From assembly GCA_946807835.1 (NCBI GenBank), contig OX327699.1, forward strand, positions 6,069,001-6,133,000: a stretch of 64,000 bases of DNA. Reading direction: 5' to 3'. Made by a program: the position numbers and the translations under genes. The DNA comes from Ailanthus altissimus (taxonomy: Eukaryota; Streptophyta; Magnoliopsida; Sapindales; Simaroubaceae). The first letter of the stretch is position 1; each line of letters begins with the position of its first letter. Below, piece by piece: positions 1-11,645 of this stretch. Below the pieces are notes generated by a model that was not told the origin of the DNA, made no database searches, and was given only the letters and a program-made list of their open reading frames with translations.

Positions 1-830
1 GACGCATGATTTACACATTCTGGATAATAGGCACTGAAATTGTGATTGTGCTGCTGCTGGTAACCAATTTCTGGATATTCTGTAGGTTCTTCACATAGTC
101 CATTTAGATGGTTACCACCACAAAAATCACAAGTAATTTGTGCAACGCTCTCAATAATCTTGCATGGAGCAACATAGTCAGCTGTCCATTGAGAGTTGTT
201 AAAGGCCATCACTTCCAGCAATTCATATGCATCATCAACAAATAAATTCATAAATGCACCTCCAGCTGCAACATCAATTATCATCCTCATATGTCCAACT
301 ACACCATTGTAAAAAATTTGCATAAGTAACCATTTTGGGATGTTATGGTGTGGACATATCCTCTGCATTTCCTTAAATCTTTCCCATGCTTCATATAAAG
401 ATTCATCATCATTCTGCACAAATGAAGTTATGGCATTCCTCATCATCGTTGTTTTTGTCGGTGGGAAGAATTTGGTAAGGAATTTCTGCGCTAACTCATC
501 CCACGTTGTTATAGATCCCGGTGGTAGTGACCTCAACCAATTCTTTGCTCTATCTCGGAGTGAAAATGTGAATAGGCGAAGCCGAATTGCATCATCCGAG
601 ACTCCATTGTATTTGCAAAGGTCACATATTTCCAAAAAATTTCCAATATGCTCATTAGGATCATCATTTGGCAACCCACTAAACTGTACTGAAGCTTTCA
701 ATAACTGAATCATTTCCGGTTGGATTTCAAAGTAATCGACATCAATTAAAGGTATTTGAATGCTTGACTGGATGTCGCTTACTCTTGGTACTGCAAAATC
801 CCTTAACAAACTTGATGTTCCAGCCATCAT
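1..830 (-). CDS. Ty3/gypsy (Tat/Athila-type) gag, partial at window edge
   Basis: The reverse strand is open from the ATG at 830-828 (a second ATG follows at 827-825) to the window edge with no stop, about 276 codons. It encodes the capsid protein of a Ty3-type retrotransposon. Visible parts: an N-terminal segment; a retrotrans_gag core with the family motif RDRAKNWLRSLPPGSITTWD (codons about 85-105); and a zinc knuckle CDFCGGNHLNGLC near codon 240 (CX2CX3HX4C spacing). It lies 145 nt downstream of a tRNA-Asp primer site and a 5' LTR, in the standard order LTR, primer site, gag. The uninterrupted frame contrasts with every other retroelement gene here, so this is the youngest copy. Its pol genes should lie beyond the left edge. 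The call is strong; the exact start is uncertain by one codon. Confidence 0.9.
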   Translation of the reverse strand, partial: MMAGTSSLLRDFAVPRVSDIQSSIQIPLIDVDYFEIQPEMIQLLKASVQFSGLPNDDPNEHIGNFLEICDLCKYNGVSDDAIRLRLFTFSLRDRAKNWLRSLPPGSITTWDELAQKFLTKFFPPTKTTMMRNAITSFVQNDDESLYEAWERFKEMQRICPHHNIPKWLLMQIFYNGVVGHMRMIIDVAAGGAFMNLFVDDAYELLEVMAFNNSQWTADYVAPCKIIESVAQITCDFCGGNHLNGLCEEPTEYPEIGYQQQHNHNFSAYYPECVNHA

Positions 831-974
831 ATATCACTCCACAATAACTGAAAAACAAAAGAATGAACTAATGACAGTAAAATGTACAAATGACAGCAAA
901 ATATACAATGACAAAAATGCTTAAACTAAGAATAAGATGAATTGGTATTAGTATCAACAAGAATAATAAATAAT

Positions 975-992
975 TCCCCGGCAACGGCGCCA
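975..992 (-). other. Primer-binding site for tRNA-Asp
   Basis: On the minus strand these 18 nt read TGGCGCCGTTGCCGGGGA, an exact complement of the 3' end of plant tRNA-Asp(GUC) including CCA. The site starts a few bases from the LTR end (999), as expected for minus-strand priming of a Ty3-type element. Confidence 0.92.
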
Positions 993-998
993 AAAACT

Positions 999-2363
999 TG
1001 TTGTGTGATTTCTATAACACAAACTAACGCAAGTGCACGTATCGCAACAAGTAATAAAGTGATAAGTAGAGTGTCGATCCCACGGGGAATTGTTATTACT
1101 TGCTAAGTACTAAAATTATGTTCTCCTATTCTTATTAAAGCTATTGGCAATTTAATGGTTTTAATATCTAAACTAACTAAACAAGAAATAATAATAATTA
1201 CAAGAATTGAGCAAGGAGAACAATTGTGATAGCACAAATACTCAGATGCCTAGGATTACAATAATCCCTCAATACTTCACTTGAATCCAACTACTCCCCT
1301 TAGAACTATCAATATGAATGTCAACCAAGAACTCTAATATCCTCACAAGCCTCTTTTGCAGGTCAAGTGAGTATATCTCATTCAATTAACTATCTATATG
1401 TCTATGATAATCAAATTGAAATAAGATTCATTAAGTTCAAATTCTCTAAATGGTCATATATGCCTATGAGTATATGTCTATCTCATATGAAACTCATGCT
1501 TTTACACCATGATCATACATCAATTTATCCATGGCCAACACAAAATTTCCTTTGTCAAGTTCATTAAGGTTCCCTAATCAATCTAATACATTTTCATGTA
1601 ATTAGAAGCATTTAGCATAGAACAAATTGAACAATTCCATACCAATATGATAAATAAGGGAAAATAATCAATCCAAGCTACATATTGAGTTCACATTGTA
1701 ATCCTAGCAATAAAACTTAGTTCATAATTGAAAATATAAGTTTAGAGCATCTAACAACATCATTATACATGTTGGAATCAACAACAAATACGAATTTGAA
1801 GAGAAGAAGAAATTTCCCTTGATGCAATGGTGATGTTCTTCCTCCAAAATGCAGAAATTCTTCTTCTTCCCCTTGATTTTTGCCTCTTGTTGTTGATTCT
1901 TGCTTCCAAGACCCAAATGAAGTGTTTATTTTCGTGCTCTCAACTGCCCCTTTGCTCCTCTTTTCTCTTTGGCTAAACAATGGGTGTTTATATAGGTAGG
2001 GTTGCAAAAAGAGGACAAAAATGCCCCAAAGGAGTGCCCAGAATTTAGCGCCGCGGCGCTGCGATTCAATGCCGCGGCGCTCACTTTCTGCAATTGGCGC
2101 CGCGGCGCTGAAATCCAATGCTGCGGCACTGCACTGTAGCAAACAGTGGTACTGTTGCTACAGTACCGCTGTAGCAAACAGTGCCTCCGTTCGTATTTTT
2201 ATCTCTAATGCTCCCATTTGCGTCCGTTTTCCGGTATTTTTGCTCCGATAATGCTTCAACCTATAAAACAACATTAATATGCATAAATAGCCCAATTATT
2301 GAGATAAATTGAACAAATATCAAGTTAGGAAGATAAAATAGTTTATACAATTACGCCTTATCA
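999..2363 (-). mobile_element. 5' LTR of the young minus-strand Ty3 element
   Basis: This 1,365-bp LTR begins TGATAAGGCG and ends CACACAACA in element orientation, right beside the tRNA-Asp primer site. A TATA box (TATATAAA) lies on the minus strand at 1987-1994. Four GC-rich palindromic units centred on CCGCGG (2047-2130) sit about 53 bp upstream of it. The conserved segment containing GGGATCGACAC near the 3' end is typical of the lineage. The LTR interrupts the gag reading frame of an older plus-strand element that resumes at 2364; the other end and the target repeat are outside the window. Confidence 0.88.
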
Positions 2364-2880
2364 ATAATCTATTAAAGGAGATGGCATCAAATAATTATTA
2401 ATGGCCAGTTGAAAGGGTTACAAAGAAGAAGATTATTAAAGTTCATAGCATTGATGCATTCAATGCATTGGCTGCGTAAATCAATATGTTATCAAAGAAA
2501 TTCAATGCCATAAATGCTATCAAGACTCAAACTATGAAATTTGACTTTTGTGGTGACAACCATATGAATAGGCAATGCATAGAGTCAGTGAGCTATGTGG
2601 AGAATTATAATAGGGAGCAAAATAATCCACATTTAAACTATTACAATCCGAAGTGGAGGAATTATTTGAACTTCTCTTGTAGTAACAACCAACGGCAGAC
2701 ATCTAAACCAAATCCTCCTGGATTTCATTCCCCAAAAGAGAAAAAGCCGGTATTAGAGGATATGTTCATGCAGTAGATGAAGTCTAATAATGCCATTCTT
2801 CAAAACCATTTTGCATCTTTGAAGGCTTTAGAGACTCAAATGGAGCAACTTGCTACAGCCCTAAATAACTGACCTCAAGG
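2364..2880 (+). pseudogene. Ty3 gag C-terminal remnant
   Basis: Conceptual translation gives the gag C-terminus of the plus-strand element: the segment before the nucleocapsid, a zinc knuckle whose first Cys is replaced by Phe (FDFCGDNHMNRQC), and an Asn/Pro-rich region. In-frame stops occur, for example TAA soon after the start (NNY* followed by WPVERV) and TAG at 2774-2776. The upstream gag is lost to the minus-strand LTR. The zinc-knuckle layout matches that of the left-edge gag, so the two elements belong to related lineages. Confidence 0.8.
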
Positions 2881-3299
2881 GACCTTACTAAGCAACACTA
2901 AAAGAAATTTCAAAAGATGATAAAGAGTAGTGCAAAGTTGCCTTTTTGAGAAATGGTTAAGATTTGCAGTCTAGCAATGCAAAAAAGAAGAAAGATGCAG
3001 TAAGTGATGTAGAAAATAGTGCAAAAATATAGAAACGTGTAGAAAATACTACAAAACATGATGCACAACATTAGGAAAGTGCAAAAAACAATGCAGAAAT
3101 ACAGAAAAGTACAGATGCAGCAGCAAATAATAGTAAAAAAAACTACAAAATAAAAAGCTAGACAAGCAGTTTTCAAAGTTTCAAGATATCTTCAAAAAAA
3201 ACTTCACATTAATATACCTTTTTTGGATGCTCTTAAACAAATACCAAGTTATGTAAAGTTTGTGAAGGATATCTTATCTAAGAAAATGAGACTAGCAAA

Positions 3300-3720
3300 T
3301 TTTGAGATCGTAGTACTTACCAAAGAATGTACTGCAATCTTGTAAAAGAAATTACCAACAAAGTTAAAAGATCCAGATAGTTTCACTATACCTTGCACAA
3401 TTGGGCAGCAATTCTTCGGGAGAGCTTTATGTGATTTAGGCAGTAGCATCAACCTAATACCATTGTCCATCGATAAGAAGTTAGGTTTGAGGGAGGCCAA
3501 ACCTACAAATATCACCTTGTAACTTCCTAGTCGTTCACTCACTTATCCAAAGGGCATTATTAAAGATATTTTGGTAAAGGTTGATAAGTTCATCTTTCCA
3601 GTGGATTTTATAGTGTTGGACATTAAGGATAATCATAAAGTACCCATCATACTAGGAAGACCATTTTTAGCCACAGAAAGAACCCTTACTGATAATCAAA
3701 AATAAGAATTAACTATGAGG
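3300..3720 (+). pseudogene. Ty3 aspartic protease remnant
   Basis: The retropepsin active-site region reads LCDLGSSINLIPLS (about 3430-3473), with the catalytic D-L-G-S-S intact. The second conserved motif, IILGRPFLAT, follows near 3650-3675. Frameshifts and stops separate the domain from gag. The order, before reverse transcriptase, is that of Ty3 elements. Between this and the RT lie about 540 bp of degraded linker with stops. Confidence 0.78.
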
Positions 3721-4261
3721 GTGTAGAATGAAGAAGTAATATTCAATGTGTTCAAAGCTATGAAATGTCCAAATGAGAAAGAGGAATATTTGAGCATTAA
3801 TGTTATTGATAGAAAAGTGCAAGAGGTCTTCAACAAGAATAGCATTCAAGATTCTCTAGAAGATGTCATAGTGAATGAAGAAGAGGTAGAGAGATTTTAA
3901 GCTCAAGATTATTTATAAGCATTAAGCCTTTATCTTATATATGACAAATTCAAGATGAGAGTCAAACCTAGATAGACTAGAAGGCAAACAAGCTCATACT
4001 AAGCCTTCTATTAAAGAACCTCCCAAGTTAAAGTTAAAGCTCTTACCTAGTCACTTGAGGTATGCATTCCTTGTAGAGTCTTTTATGTTACCAGTCGCAG
4101 TTTCTGCCCAACTTGATGAGTCATAAGAGGAGAAGCTATTAAGGGTATTAAGAGAATATAAGAGAGCAATAGGATGGACAATTACTGACATTAAAGGAAT
4201 CAATCCCTCATTTTGAATGCATAAAATTCTATTAAATGAATGGCACAAAGCTACAATAAAA

Positions 4262-5541
4262 CATCAAATGCAGTTAAATCCAATTACAAAAGATGTAGTA
4301 AAGAAGTAGATCATTAAGTAGTTATATGCGGGGATTATTTATCCTATCTCTGACAGCTCGTTGGTAAATTTGATGCAATGTGTACCAAAGAAAGGAGGAA
4401 TCACTATGGTGGTAAATGAGAACAATGATTTAATCCCTACTAGAACCATTACTGGTTGGAGGATATGCATAAACTATCAAAAAATGAATAAAGCCACCCG
4501 CAAGGACCATTTTTCTTTGTATTTCATTGATCAAATGCTAGATAGATTAGCTGGGCATGAGTATTATTATTTCTTAAATGGATACTCTAGCTACAATCAG
4601 ATCGTAATTGCCTCAAGAACATACCTTATTCATATGCTTATATGGTATATTTGCCTTCCAAATAATGTTATTCGGCTTATGCAATACTCTATCTACTTTT
4701 CAATGTTGTATGATGGAAATATTCTTAAACATTGTAGAACAGTTCATAGAGGTATTTATGGATGCCTTTTCAATTTTTGGCAACTCTTTTAAATTATGCC
4801 TTGATAAATTAGCATATATGCTTAAGAGATGTAAACATACCAATTTAGTGCTTAATTGAGAGAAGTGTTATTTTATGGTCAAAGAAGGCATTGTCTTTGG
4901 CTATAAAATTTCAGCTCATGGTATTGAGGTTGATAGAGCAAAGATTGAAACCATTGAGAAATTGCCCCTATCGACTAATGTGAAAGGAGTGTGGAGTTTT
5001 TTTAGACATATGGGGTTTTATAAAAGATTTATAAAATATTTTTTCAAGATCTCCAAACCGTTATGTAACTTACTGGAGAAAGAAGTGAAATTTTATTTCG
5101 ATCAAGTATGTCTTAAAGCGTTTGAAACTTTGAAGAAGTAGCTTACTACTATGCCTATCATCACGGCACCAAATTAGAATTTACCCTTTGAGGTAAAGTG
5201 TGATGCAAGTGATATAGCTATAGGAGCTATACTAGAACAACGCCAAGAGAAATTTTTTCACACCATATATTATACAAGTAAGACTCTCAATGATGCACAG
5301 TCCAACTATATTGCTACAAAAAATGAGCTTTTGGCAATAGTCTTTGCCTCTAAAAAATTTCGAGCTTACCATTGGAGTTAATAACACGGTCTTCAGAGAT
5401 CATTCAGCCATTAAATACCTCATTAATAAGAAAGATGAAAAGCCAAGACTTATTCAATGGATTCTATTGTTACAAGAGTTTGATCTTGAGATTAAAGATA
5501 GAAAAAGAATTGAAAATCAAATAGCTGGTCATCTCTCTTAA
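4262..5541 (+). pseudogene. Ty3 reverse transcriptase-RNase H remnant
   Basis: RT fingers and palm are recognisable from about 4290, including GWRICINYQKMN. Motif A reads FLNGYSSYNQI where the family has an Asp at the third position. Motif C reads FMDAFSIFG where the family has FMDD, so two of the three catalytic aspartates are gone. The connection and RNase H follow (AKIETIEKLP near 4940; KCDASDIAIGAILEQ near 5200). The frame breaks at least four times, at about 4600, 4857, 5139 and 5330. It cannot yield active enzyme. Confidence 0.85.
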
Positions 5542-6722
5542 TTAGAAGCGCCAAATCAATACCAAGAAAAAATCATAATCAATGAAAATTTTTTAGATGA
5601 GAAACTCCTAGTAATACAACATCATAAGATCCTCTGGTATGCTGATATTGTCAATTATTTAGTTTGTGGTCTAACACCTCCTGACTTGACATTTCAACTA
5701 AAGAAGAAGTTCCTCCATGACACAAAATTTTACTTCTAGGACGAGCCATTCCTTTTTAGATTATGCATAAGCCAAATCATTCTAAGATATATCCCTCAAG
5801 AAGATATTTTTGACATTCTACACCATTGTCATGCATCTAGTTATGGTGGACATTTTACGAACGATAAAACAACAGTAAAGGTACTTCAATCTAATTTTTT
5901 ATTGAACCACATTATTTAAATATACATATTTCTTTGTTACAGGTTGTGATCGATGTCAAAGAATGGGGATCATCTCCAAAAAAACCATAAAGTGCCACAA
6001 TAGAACATCTTAGAAGTAGAGATCGTTGATGTATAAGGCATAGACTTCATAGGACCGTTTCCACCATCTCACAACAATAAGTACATCCTTATAGTGGTGG
6101 ATTATATTTGAAAGTGGGTAGAGGTAGTAGCATTACCAACAAATGAGGATAGTGTAGTGAGATAGTGAAGCTTGCATTTTCTTAAGACTATTTGTGAAGG
6201 CTCGCATTTCTTAGCATCCTTTCAAAAGAACTTTTAACAAGATATGGACCTCAAGAGCGATCATAAATGGTAAAGGCTCGCAATTTTATAATAAATATCT
6301 TTCAGTCCTTTTGTTAAAATATGGGGTCAAGTACATAATAGCCACTGCATATCATCCTCAAACAAGCAGACAAGTAAAAGTCTCCAATCAAAAAATAAAG
6401 TAAATTTTGGAAAAAATGGTTAAGCTAAATCAAAATGACTGGGTACTACACTTGGATGATGTTTTACAAGCGTGTTGCTATATATACAAAACCCCCATTG
6501 GTATGTCTCTATTTTAGTTGATCTTTGAAAAAGCATGCCACCTACCCTTGTTGGAATACAATGCATATTGGGCTATTAAAGCCCTATACTTAGATCTCCA
6601 AGCCATAGGAGAAAAGTGCTTACTTTAGCTCAACGCCATGGACGAGTTTCATCTTAAAGCGTATGAAAATGCAAAGATATACAAGAAAATAACGAAATGG
6701 TGGCATGATAAACAGATACTTC

Positions 6723-8266
6723 TGTTAAGGTTGGTGCTTACGTGCCATCCCTGAATGTACATATACTTGTGAATTTATACAAGTATACATTCTCATTAAA
6801 TCGCTAATACCAATTAATATGGTACTATGCAATGTAACGTTATAGACATTGTACGATCTGAAGGAGTTCAGATCAGATCTAAAGAAGTTTAGATTATGGC
6901 CTACAGTTAGCCACGCTGAGATATATAAATGCTAAATGTTAGCACAGCTAAGTGTTAGCTAGTTATAATACTCAGCAGATCCAAGAGTTGGAGCCTTGTC
7001 TATAATAGGACATAGACCTGGGAATATACTAGTAACTGCATAGTTATAATCGGGTGCCAAAAAATGCTAGTTGCATAAGTAAGTTCTTGAATAATTATCC
7101 CTGATCTATTTCTGCCGATGCGAGTTTGTCGGTGGATACCTTTATATATAGATCAGCATATGTCCTACCTATGAGGTATAGATGGTTGTTCTTAACCGAC
7201 TGTGAGCTTAGAGCTCGTATTAACATATGGGTATCTAGTTAGAACTAGATATGGGATAGACTCACGAGGGCCCCCGATAGACACCCAATGTAAGCCGTCA
7301 ATGGAGGGTCCTCTCGAGTTGAGTAGTGTACGTGGTCCTTTGACCTAAGTGCCACAATAGGCTTGTAAGTGTCCACTATACTTTGGTTCCACGCATGTTA
7401 CAGACCTTTCATAGTGTGACCGCTAAGTGTCGCTGGGTATAGTCCGATGCTTATGAAGTCTGGTATGTACAAATATGAGATCCGTCAGCTCGCATAGGGA
7501 GTTTGATATCTAGATGCTTCGAGACTATATCTCAAAAAATCTTGTGGCCACAAGTACTAATCCCGGGAAAGTGTTTCATCAGGGTGGAACAATATGGCAA
7601 ATGAGTTTGCGCATATTGTTCAGTGAGATACAAGTTTGGAGATAAGACATGAATGAGCACTAAAGGATTTGACGGTGATAATCTATGTCCCCAGCACATC
7701 TAGGATATTATGGCGGAAGGACTATACATATGCATTATAACCTCAACTTGCATGGTTCAACGCACTGATTTGTATATTCGTGACGTGTGCGTAGGGCATT
7801 GCTCACGGACTCATAGAATAGTTTCATTTGACAAATCGGGCGTAGGACCTAGGGAGTCCTGCGATATGGAGTGTACTCATTGTGCACTGGGCCAGCGTGT
7901 CGGATTAAAGTGTTTAATCTAGCAATATTCAGCAAAATCACGAGAATGCGTGTGTGTCTGTATTTAAGTGTTAAATACAACAATTAGTCAATAATTATTA
8001 TTTATTGATTGTATAATGACACGTGGTGCATTGTGAACCCTTGGTTGAGTTTACCCAAGTGTGGGATTTGGTGGGACCTACTAAGGGTAGGCTTGGTAAC
8101 TATTTATGAGGGACAAAATAGTCATTTCACACTTTGATTATTTAATTATTAAATAATTAAAATATCTCTTTATTATATATTAATATTTTATTTAATGGTG
8201 TCATATAGTTGGCATTCATTAATATATAATATTTTATTATTATTTATATTATATAATATATTATTT

Positions 8267-8301
<35 letters not shown>

Positions 8302-8872
8302 GAGAGAGAGAGAGAGAGAGAGATGTGTTTTGAATTGAAAGGAATTGGTGTGTGTTTTGCCGAGAGGTGGAGAGAAATGGAGAAGAGAAAAAGAAGAAGA
8401 GAAAAAGAAGAAGAAATGGCCGAAGGAAGAAGGAAAAAAAAAGGGAGAAATGAAATTGTTTCATTTTTCTTTATGATTCCAATTGAAATAATGGTGGATT
8501 GTTTTAAATTCTCCATTTCTTATTCTTTTGGAGAAAATGAAAAAAACACAAACCCGACCATTTGGGGATTAAGAGTTAATCTCGTGCTGGATATAGGGTT
8601 GCTGTTCTAGCTCACCAAGCCCACCGTGTTGATGACTAGAACTGCCCATAAGTTAGTCTCCATACGGACTCTGGAGAATTACGTGTATAATGTTACACGT
8701 TAAGGTGAGTTCTCTATACTGTTAATATATTAATATGATTAATATATTTTATTTATTGTGTTTATTGTAATTTACACGCTTCTGCCGCGTAGAATATGTA
8801 TAAGATACGTATTTTAGGCAATAGACACAATAGCATATGCATACACTAACATGTACTAGATCCCTGATAACA
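6723..8872 (+). mobile_element. Ty1/copia-type solo LTR with target repeat ACTTC
   Basis: A 2,150-bp sequence begins TGTTAAGG and ends GATAACA. It is flanked by ACTTC at 6718-6722 and 8873-8877, a clean 5-bp target-site duplication. No primer site or internal domain is present, so it is a solo LTR. It belongs to the family whose other members are at 12184-16428, 13571-15655, 28230-29640, 33828-35799 and both ends of the copia element at 30647-50021; the 5' LTR of that element abuts a tRNA-Met-type primer site, which fixes the family as copia. Small ORFs inside (for example 7710-7922 and 8323-8610) are not conserved between copies. Confidence 0.92.
8269..8322. repeat. Compound (AT)n(AG)n microsatellite
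   Basis: About 28 bp of AT dinucleotides run directly into about 22 bp of AG dinucleotides inside the copia-type LTR. The related LTR at 33828-35799 has a shorter AG tract at the matching place (about 35240), so the tract is part of the LTR and varies in length. Confidence 0.9.
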
Positions 8873-9171
8873 ACTTCAACTATCATTTGCAAAGGGACAA
8901 CAAGTGTTGCTCTACAATTCACATCTGAAGTTATTTCCTGGGAAACTCAAGTCTCGATGGCCAAAGCCATTCCAAATCATCACTGTATATCCACATAGAG
9001 TTATGGAAATTAAATACCCAAACACTCAAGCTTCATTTACAATGAATGGCCAGTGCCATAAGCATTATCATAGAGGACACATCAATCGAAAAATGGTTAA
9101 CGTCAATCTAATTGAACCTAAGTAACCAAAGAATCATGGTGTCAAGCCAGTGATGTTAAATCAAGCACTAC

Positions 9172-10309
9172 TTGAGAGGCAACTCAAGTTTCTTCGTTAT
9201 GGCTCCACAAAAATCAAAGAAATCTGCAGCCTCATCATCCAGCACCTATAACTCATCAAGGTTCATTTTTGAAAAGGTTTTTGCAAACCATAACATCTTC
9301 CTTATCAAGAGAACTATGCTACCTGAACAGGGTTTTAGGCTTTCTCCTATCCAATACTCTAGTATTACACAAATCGATGAAGAAATAGAATGAGAGAAAC
9401 TATTCACACAACTTGAAGCTACATTGTTACCAGCTGTTAGACAGTTTTATGTCAATGACCAACAACACCGCAACTTAAAGGTTTTTATTCAAGGACAATA
9501 TGTAGACATCTCGAGCACTACAATTAGTTGGTTCTTCAAAACTCTGACCATTCCACAAGATAAATACAATGAGCTATTGAAAAGGCCCGATTACGATGCC
9601 ATCATCCGAATATAAGCATCACTAGAAGCTGAGTGGCAACTATCCGTAGGTGTTTTGACTTTATTTCTCACCTGTTATATATGCTGCGAATACAAAGCAT
9701 GGCATTACTTCATTGTCGGGTACCTCATGTTAGTGTGTCATATCAACTTGATCACAGCTCAGCGACCCTTTTACTATATGCCATTCTTATCGACCGATCA
9801 ATTGACATGGGTAACATGATCAAGAATAGCATCTTACACATCATCCAATACACAAAATTGGGTTTCTACTGTCCATCCTTGATTACTGCTTTGTGTGCAC
9901 AAGTTGAGGTTTAGTGGGCACCCACGGAGGATTTACTACACCTGGCGCACATCCTTAATAACAACAAGATCAAGTAGACTGTAAACATACTGGATCCGTA
10001 AGCCAGCAGCCAGCACAGTCGAGACAGAGACGTTTGCCTCAAGCACCGGTACCATCTCCACCACCCACTATCAAAGAACATCTCACATGTTTAGAATCCT
10101 ACTTTGTAACCCATGCTACCTATCAAGACTAAGTATTGAGGCTTGCCCTCACTCACTTCGACATGGATACTAATGTGCTTCCACCATTCTCACCATATCC
10201 ATATCCACCAGCCCCTGCAGACCCGGTCAATGAGGATGAAGACAATGAAGATGATGCAGAAGATGAGGACGATGATGACGAGGCTGAGGATGATAAGGGC
10301 AATGATTGA
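9172..10309 (+). pseudogene. Post-pol ORF of Ty3 element (plant transposon-protein/env-position domain)
   Basis: Downstream of integrase a broken frame begins at MAPQKSKKSAA (9199) and resembles the ORF found at the env position of Athila/Tat-type elements (putative plant transposon protein domain). Blocks: a Ser/Lys-rich N-terminus; RQFYVNDQQH and TTISWFFKTL; a central block with Trp and Tyr (KAWHYF) near 9690; RSIDMGNMI near 9790; and a highly acidic Asp/Glu tail (10225-10306) ending in TGA. Stops at 9391 and 9613 and a frameshift near 9760 disable it. The function of this domain is unknown. No signal peptide or clear membrane segment is visible, so a true envelope role is not supported. 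Confidence 0.72.
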
Positions 10310-11645
10310 TATCAACCCACATAAGAGAAGTCCTTCAATTTGTTTTATTTTACTGCCACCATAGGGATATGGTTTATTTTAAGTTTAAAGGCAAGGAAAT
10401 ATTTTTTAGTTTTTATATTTATTTTGGTTTTATTTATTATTTCTTGTTCCTTTATTTTCAATTTCTTTTCTTTCTATTATCTCTTATTTAGGTTGAAAAG
10501 AATTTATAGTCAATGATGAAAAAAAAAATAGTTGAAGAAAAGCTATAAATTCTTTAGATTGATTAATTACTGTGTTTATCTCATATTATAACCAACATTG
10601 GTTATACTTATCTTATAATGGTTCACTTCAAACACGTTGTACATTAGAGCTATTATTTGTACACTAATTTTAACTTAGAAGACATTTATTCATATCAAGA
10701 AAGTAATGAAGGTTGACCAATGTCTAGAACTTGTTTGATTAGCATTTCAAGGTGAAATTCTAGGGTGTATATAGTAAAAGAAATTATTATAGACCATGTT
10801 TGGGTAGTTTGATCTTTTCGAGCCTACCTTATTATATGTTTTAACCCCTAATCATCCCTTTTGAGCCTTATTAACAATATGTTTTTATGAACCACATTAG
10901 AAGTTGAAGCCAATTGAATTTTTAGTCCTTCAAAAATACACTTTGCACTATAATTATAATATTTTTTATAGGATCGTGAAGAAATTTAAATTTAAAGGTC
11001 GAAAAAGATGAGAAAAAGTCAACTCAAGACATATTCTTGTATAATTACAAGCATATGAAGATTTTAAAGAGAGAGAGAGAGAAAGAAAGCCCTCCTAGAA
11101 ATTAAATCATGAATTGAAGAGTTAGTGGTTCAAATAAATTAAGTTTAAGGGTGTAATGGGAGAAAGAAACGGCGAATTGATCCGAAAACAAGAAGGTTAT
11201 AGTTATGATGCAATTTGAACTTCAAAATTTTTTCGATTCTCCTCACCAGAATCTAAGCCTTTCATTACAAGTTTTGTAAAGCCTTTTATCTTTTGTTAAT
11301 TATTTATCCTACATTAGTGAAGAATACTATAAAGAACAAGCTTATGGACAATTATTTTAATCTTGATATTTCTTTTAGAATACATTTTTCTGAGTACAAT
11401 TAATGCACAGATAAATAACTCAGCACATGCTCACAAGTGAATATATTTAGGATAAAAATAAATATGATGATTATAGTATAGGATGATCATAAGTAATTCT
11501 TGATTTTAAAGATTTTCTTAGCATAATTCAACCTTTGAGATAACTATACAAACTTCTAATTGACCCATTCAATTGACTATTTAAGAGTCAGATTATTTTG
11601 TTTTTGTTTGCTCAAGGATGAGCAAAGTCTTGAGTTTAAGGGTAT
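10310..11645 (+). other. 3' non-coding region of the Ty3 element
   Basis: About 1.3 kb without a convincing frame, AT-rich, with a purine-rich stretch near 11071-11092. Just before the LTR lies the phrase with CTCAAGGATGAGCAAAG (11612-11628) and a purine-rich tract GAGTTTAAGGG, the position of the polypurine tract. This is the usual long 3' region of Tat/Athila-type elements. I see no host gene in it. Confidence 0.65.

Larger units (their letters stand above)
5542..9123 (+). pseudogene. Ty3 integrase remnant, split by a solo LTR
   Basis: The HHCC zinc-binding domain (about 5770-5970) and the DDE core (about 6020-6450) are readable in pieces. The first Asp (GIDFIGPF) is kept. The second is lost (IINGKGSQF) and the Glu position is Lys (RQVKVSNQ). 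At 6722 a 2,150-bp solo LTR interrupts the gene. The C-terminal domain resumes at 8873 and ends LIEPK before a stop at 9122-9124. Leaving out the LTR and one target repeat puts the two sides back in the same reading frame, so the pol gene was still contiguous when the LTR element landed. Confidence 0.85.

Noticed and set aside
340..708. 122-codon plus-strand open frame
   Set aside because: It is the antisense of the intact minus-strand gag, whose conserved motifs read on the other strand.
1717..2251. Frames of 64-141 codons on both strands
   Set aside because: They lie in the Ty3 LTR promoter/leader; the GC-rich palindromes keep several frames open by chance.
8323..8610. 95-codon frame rich in Glu/Arg/Lys
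   Set aside because: It arises from the GA-rich tract inside a copia-type LTR and is not kept in sister LTRs.
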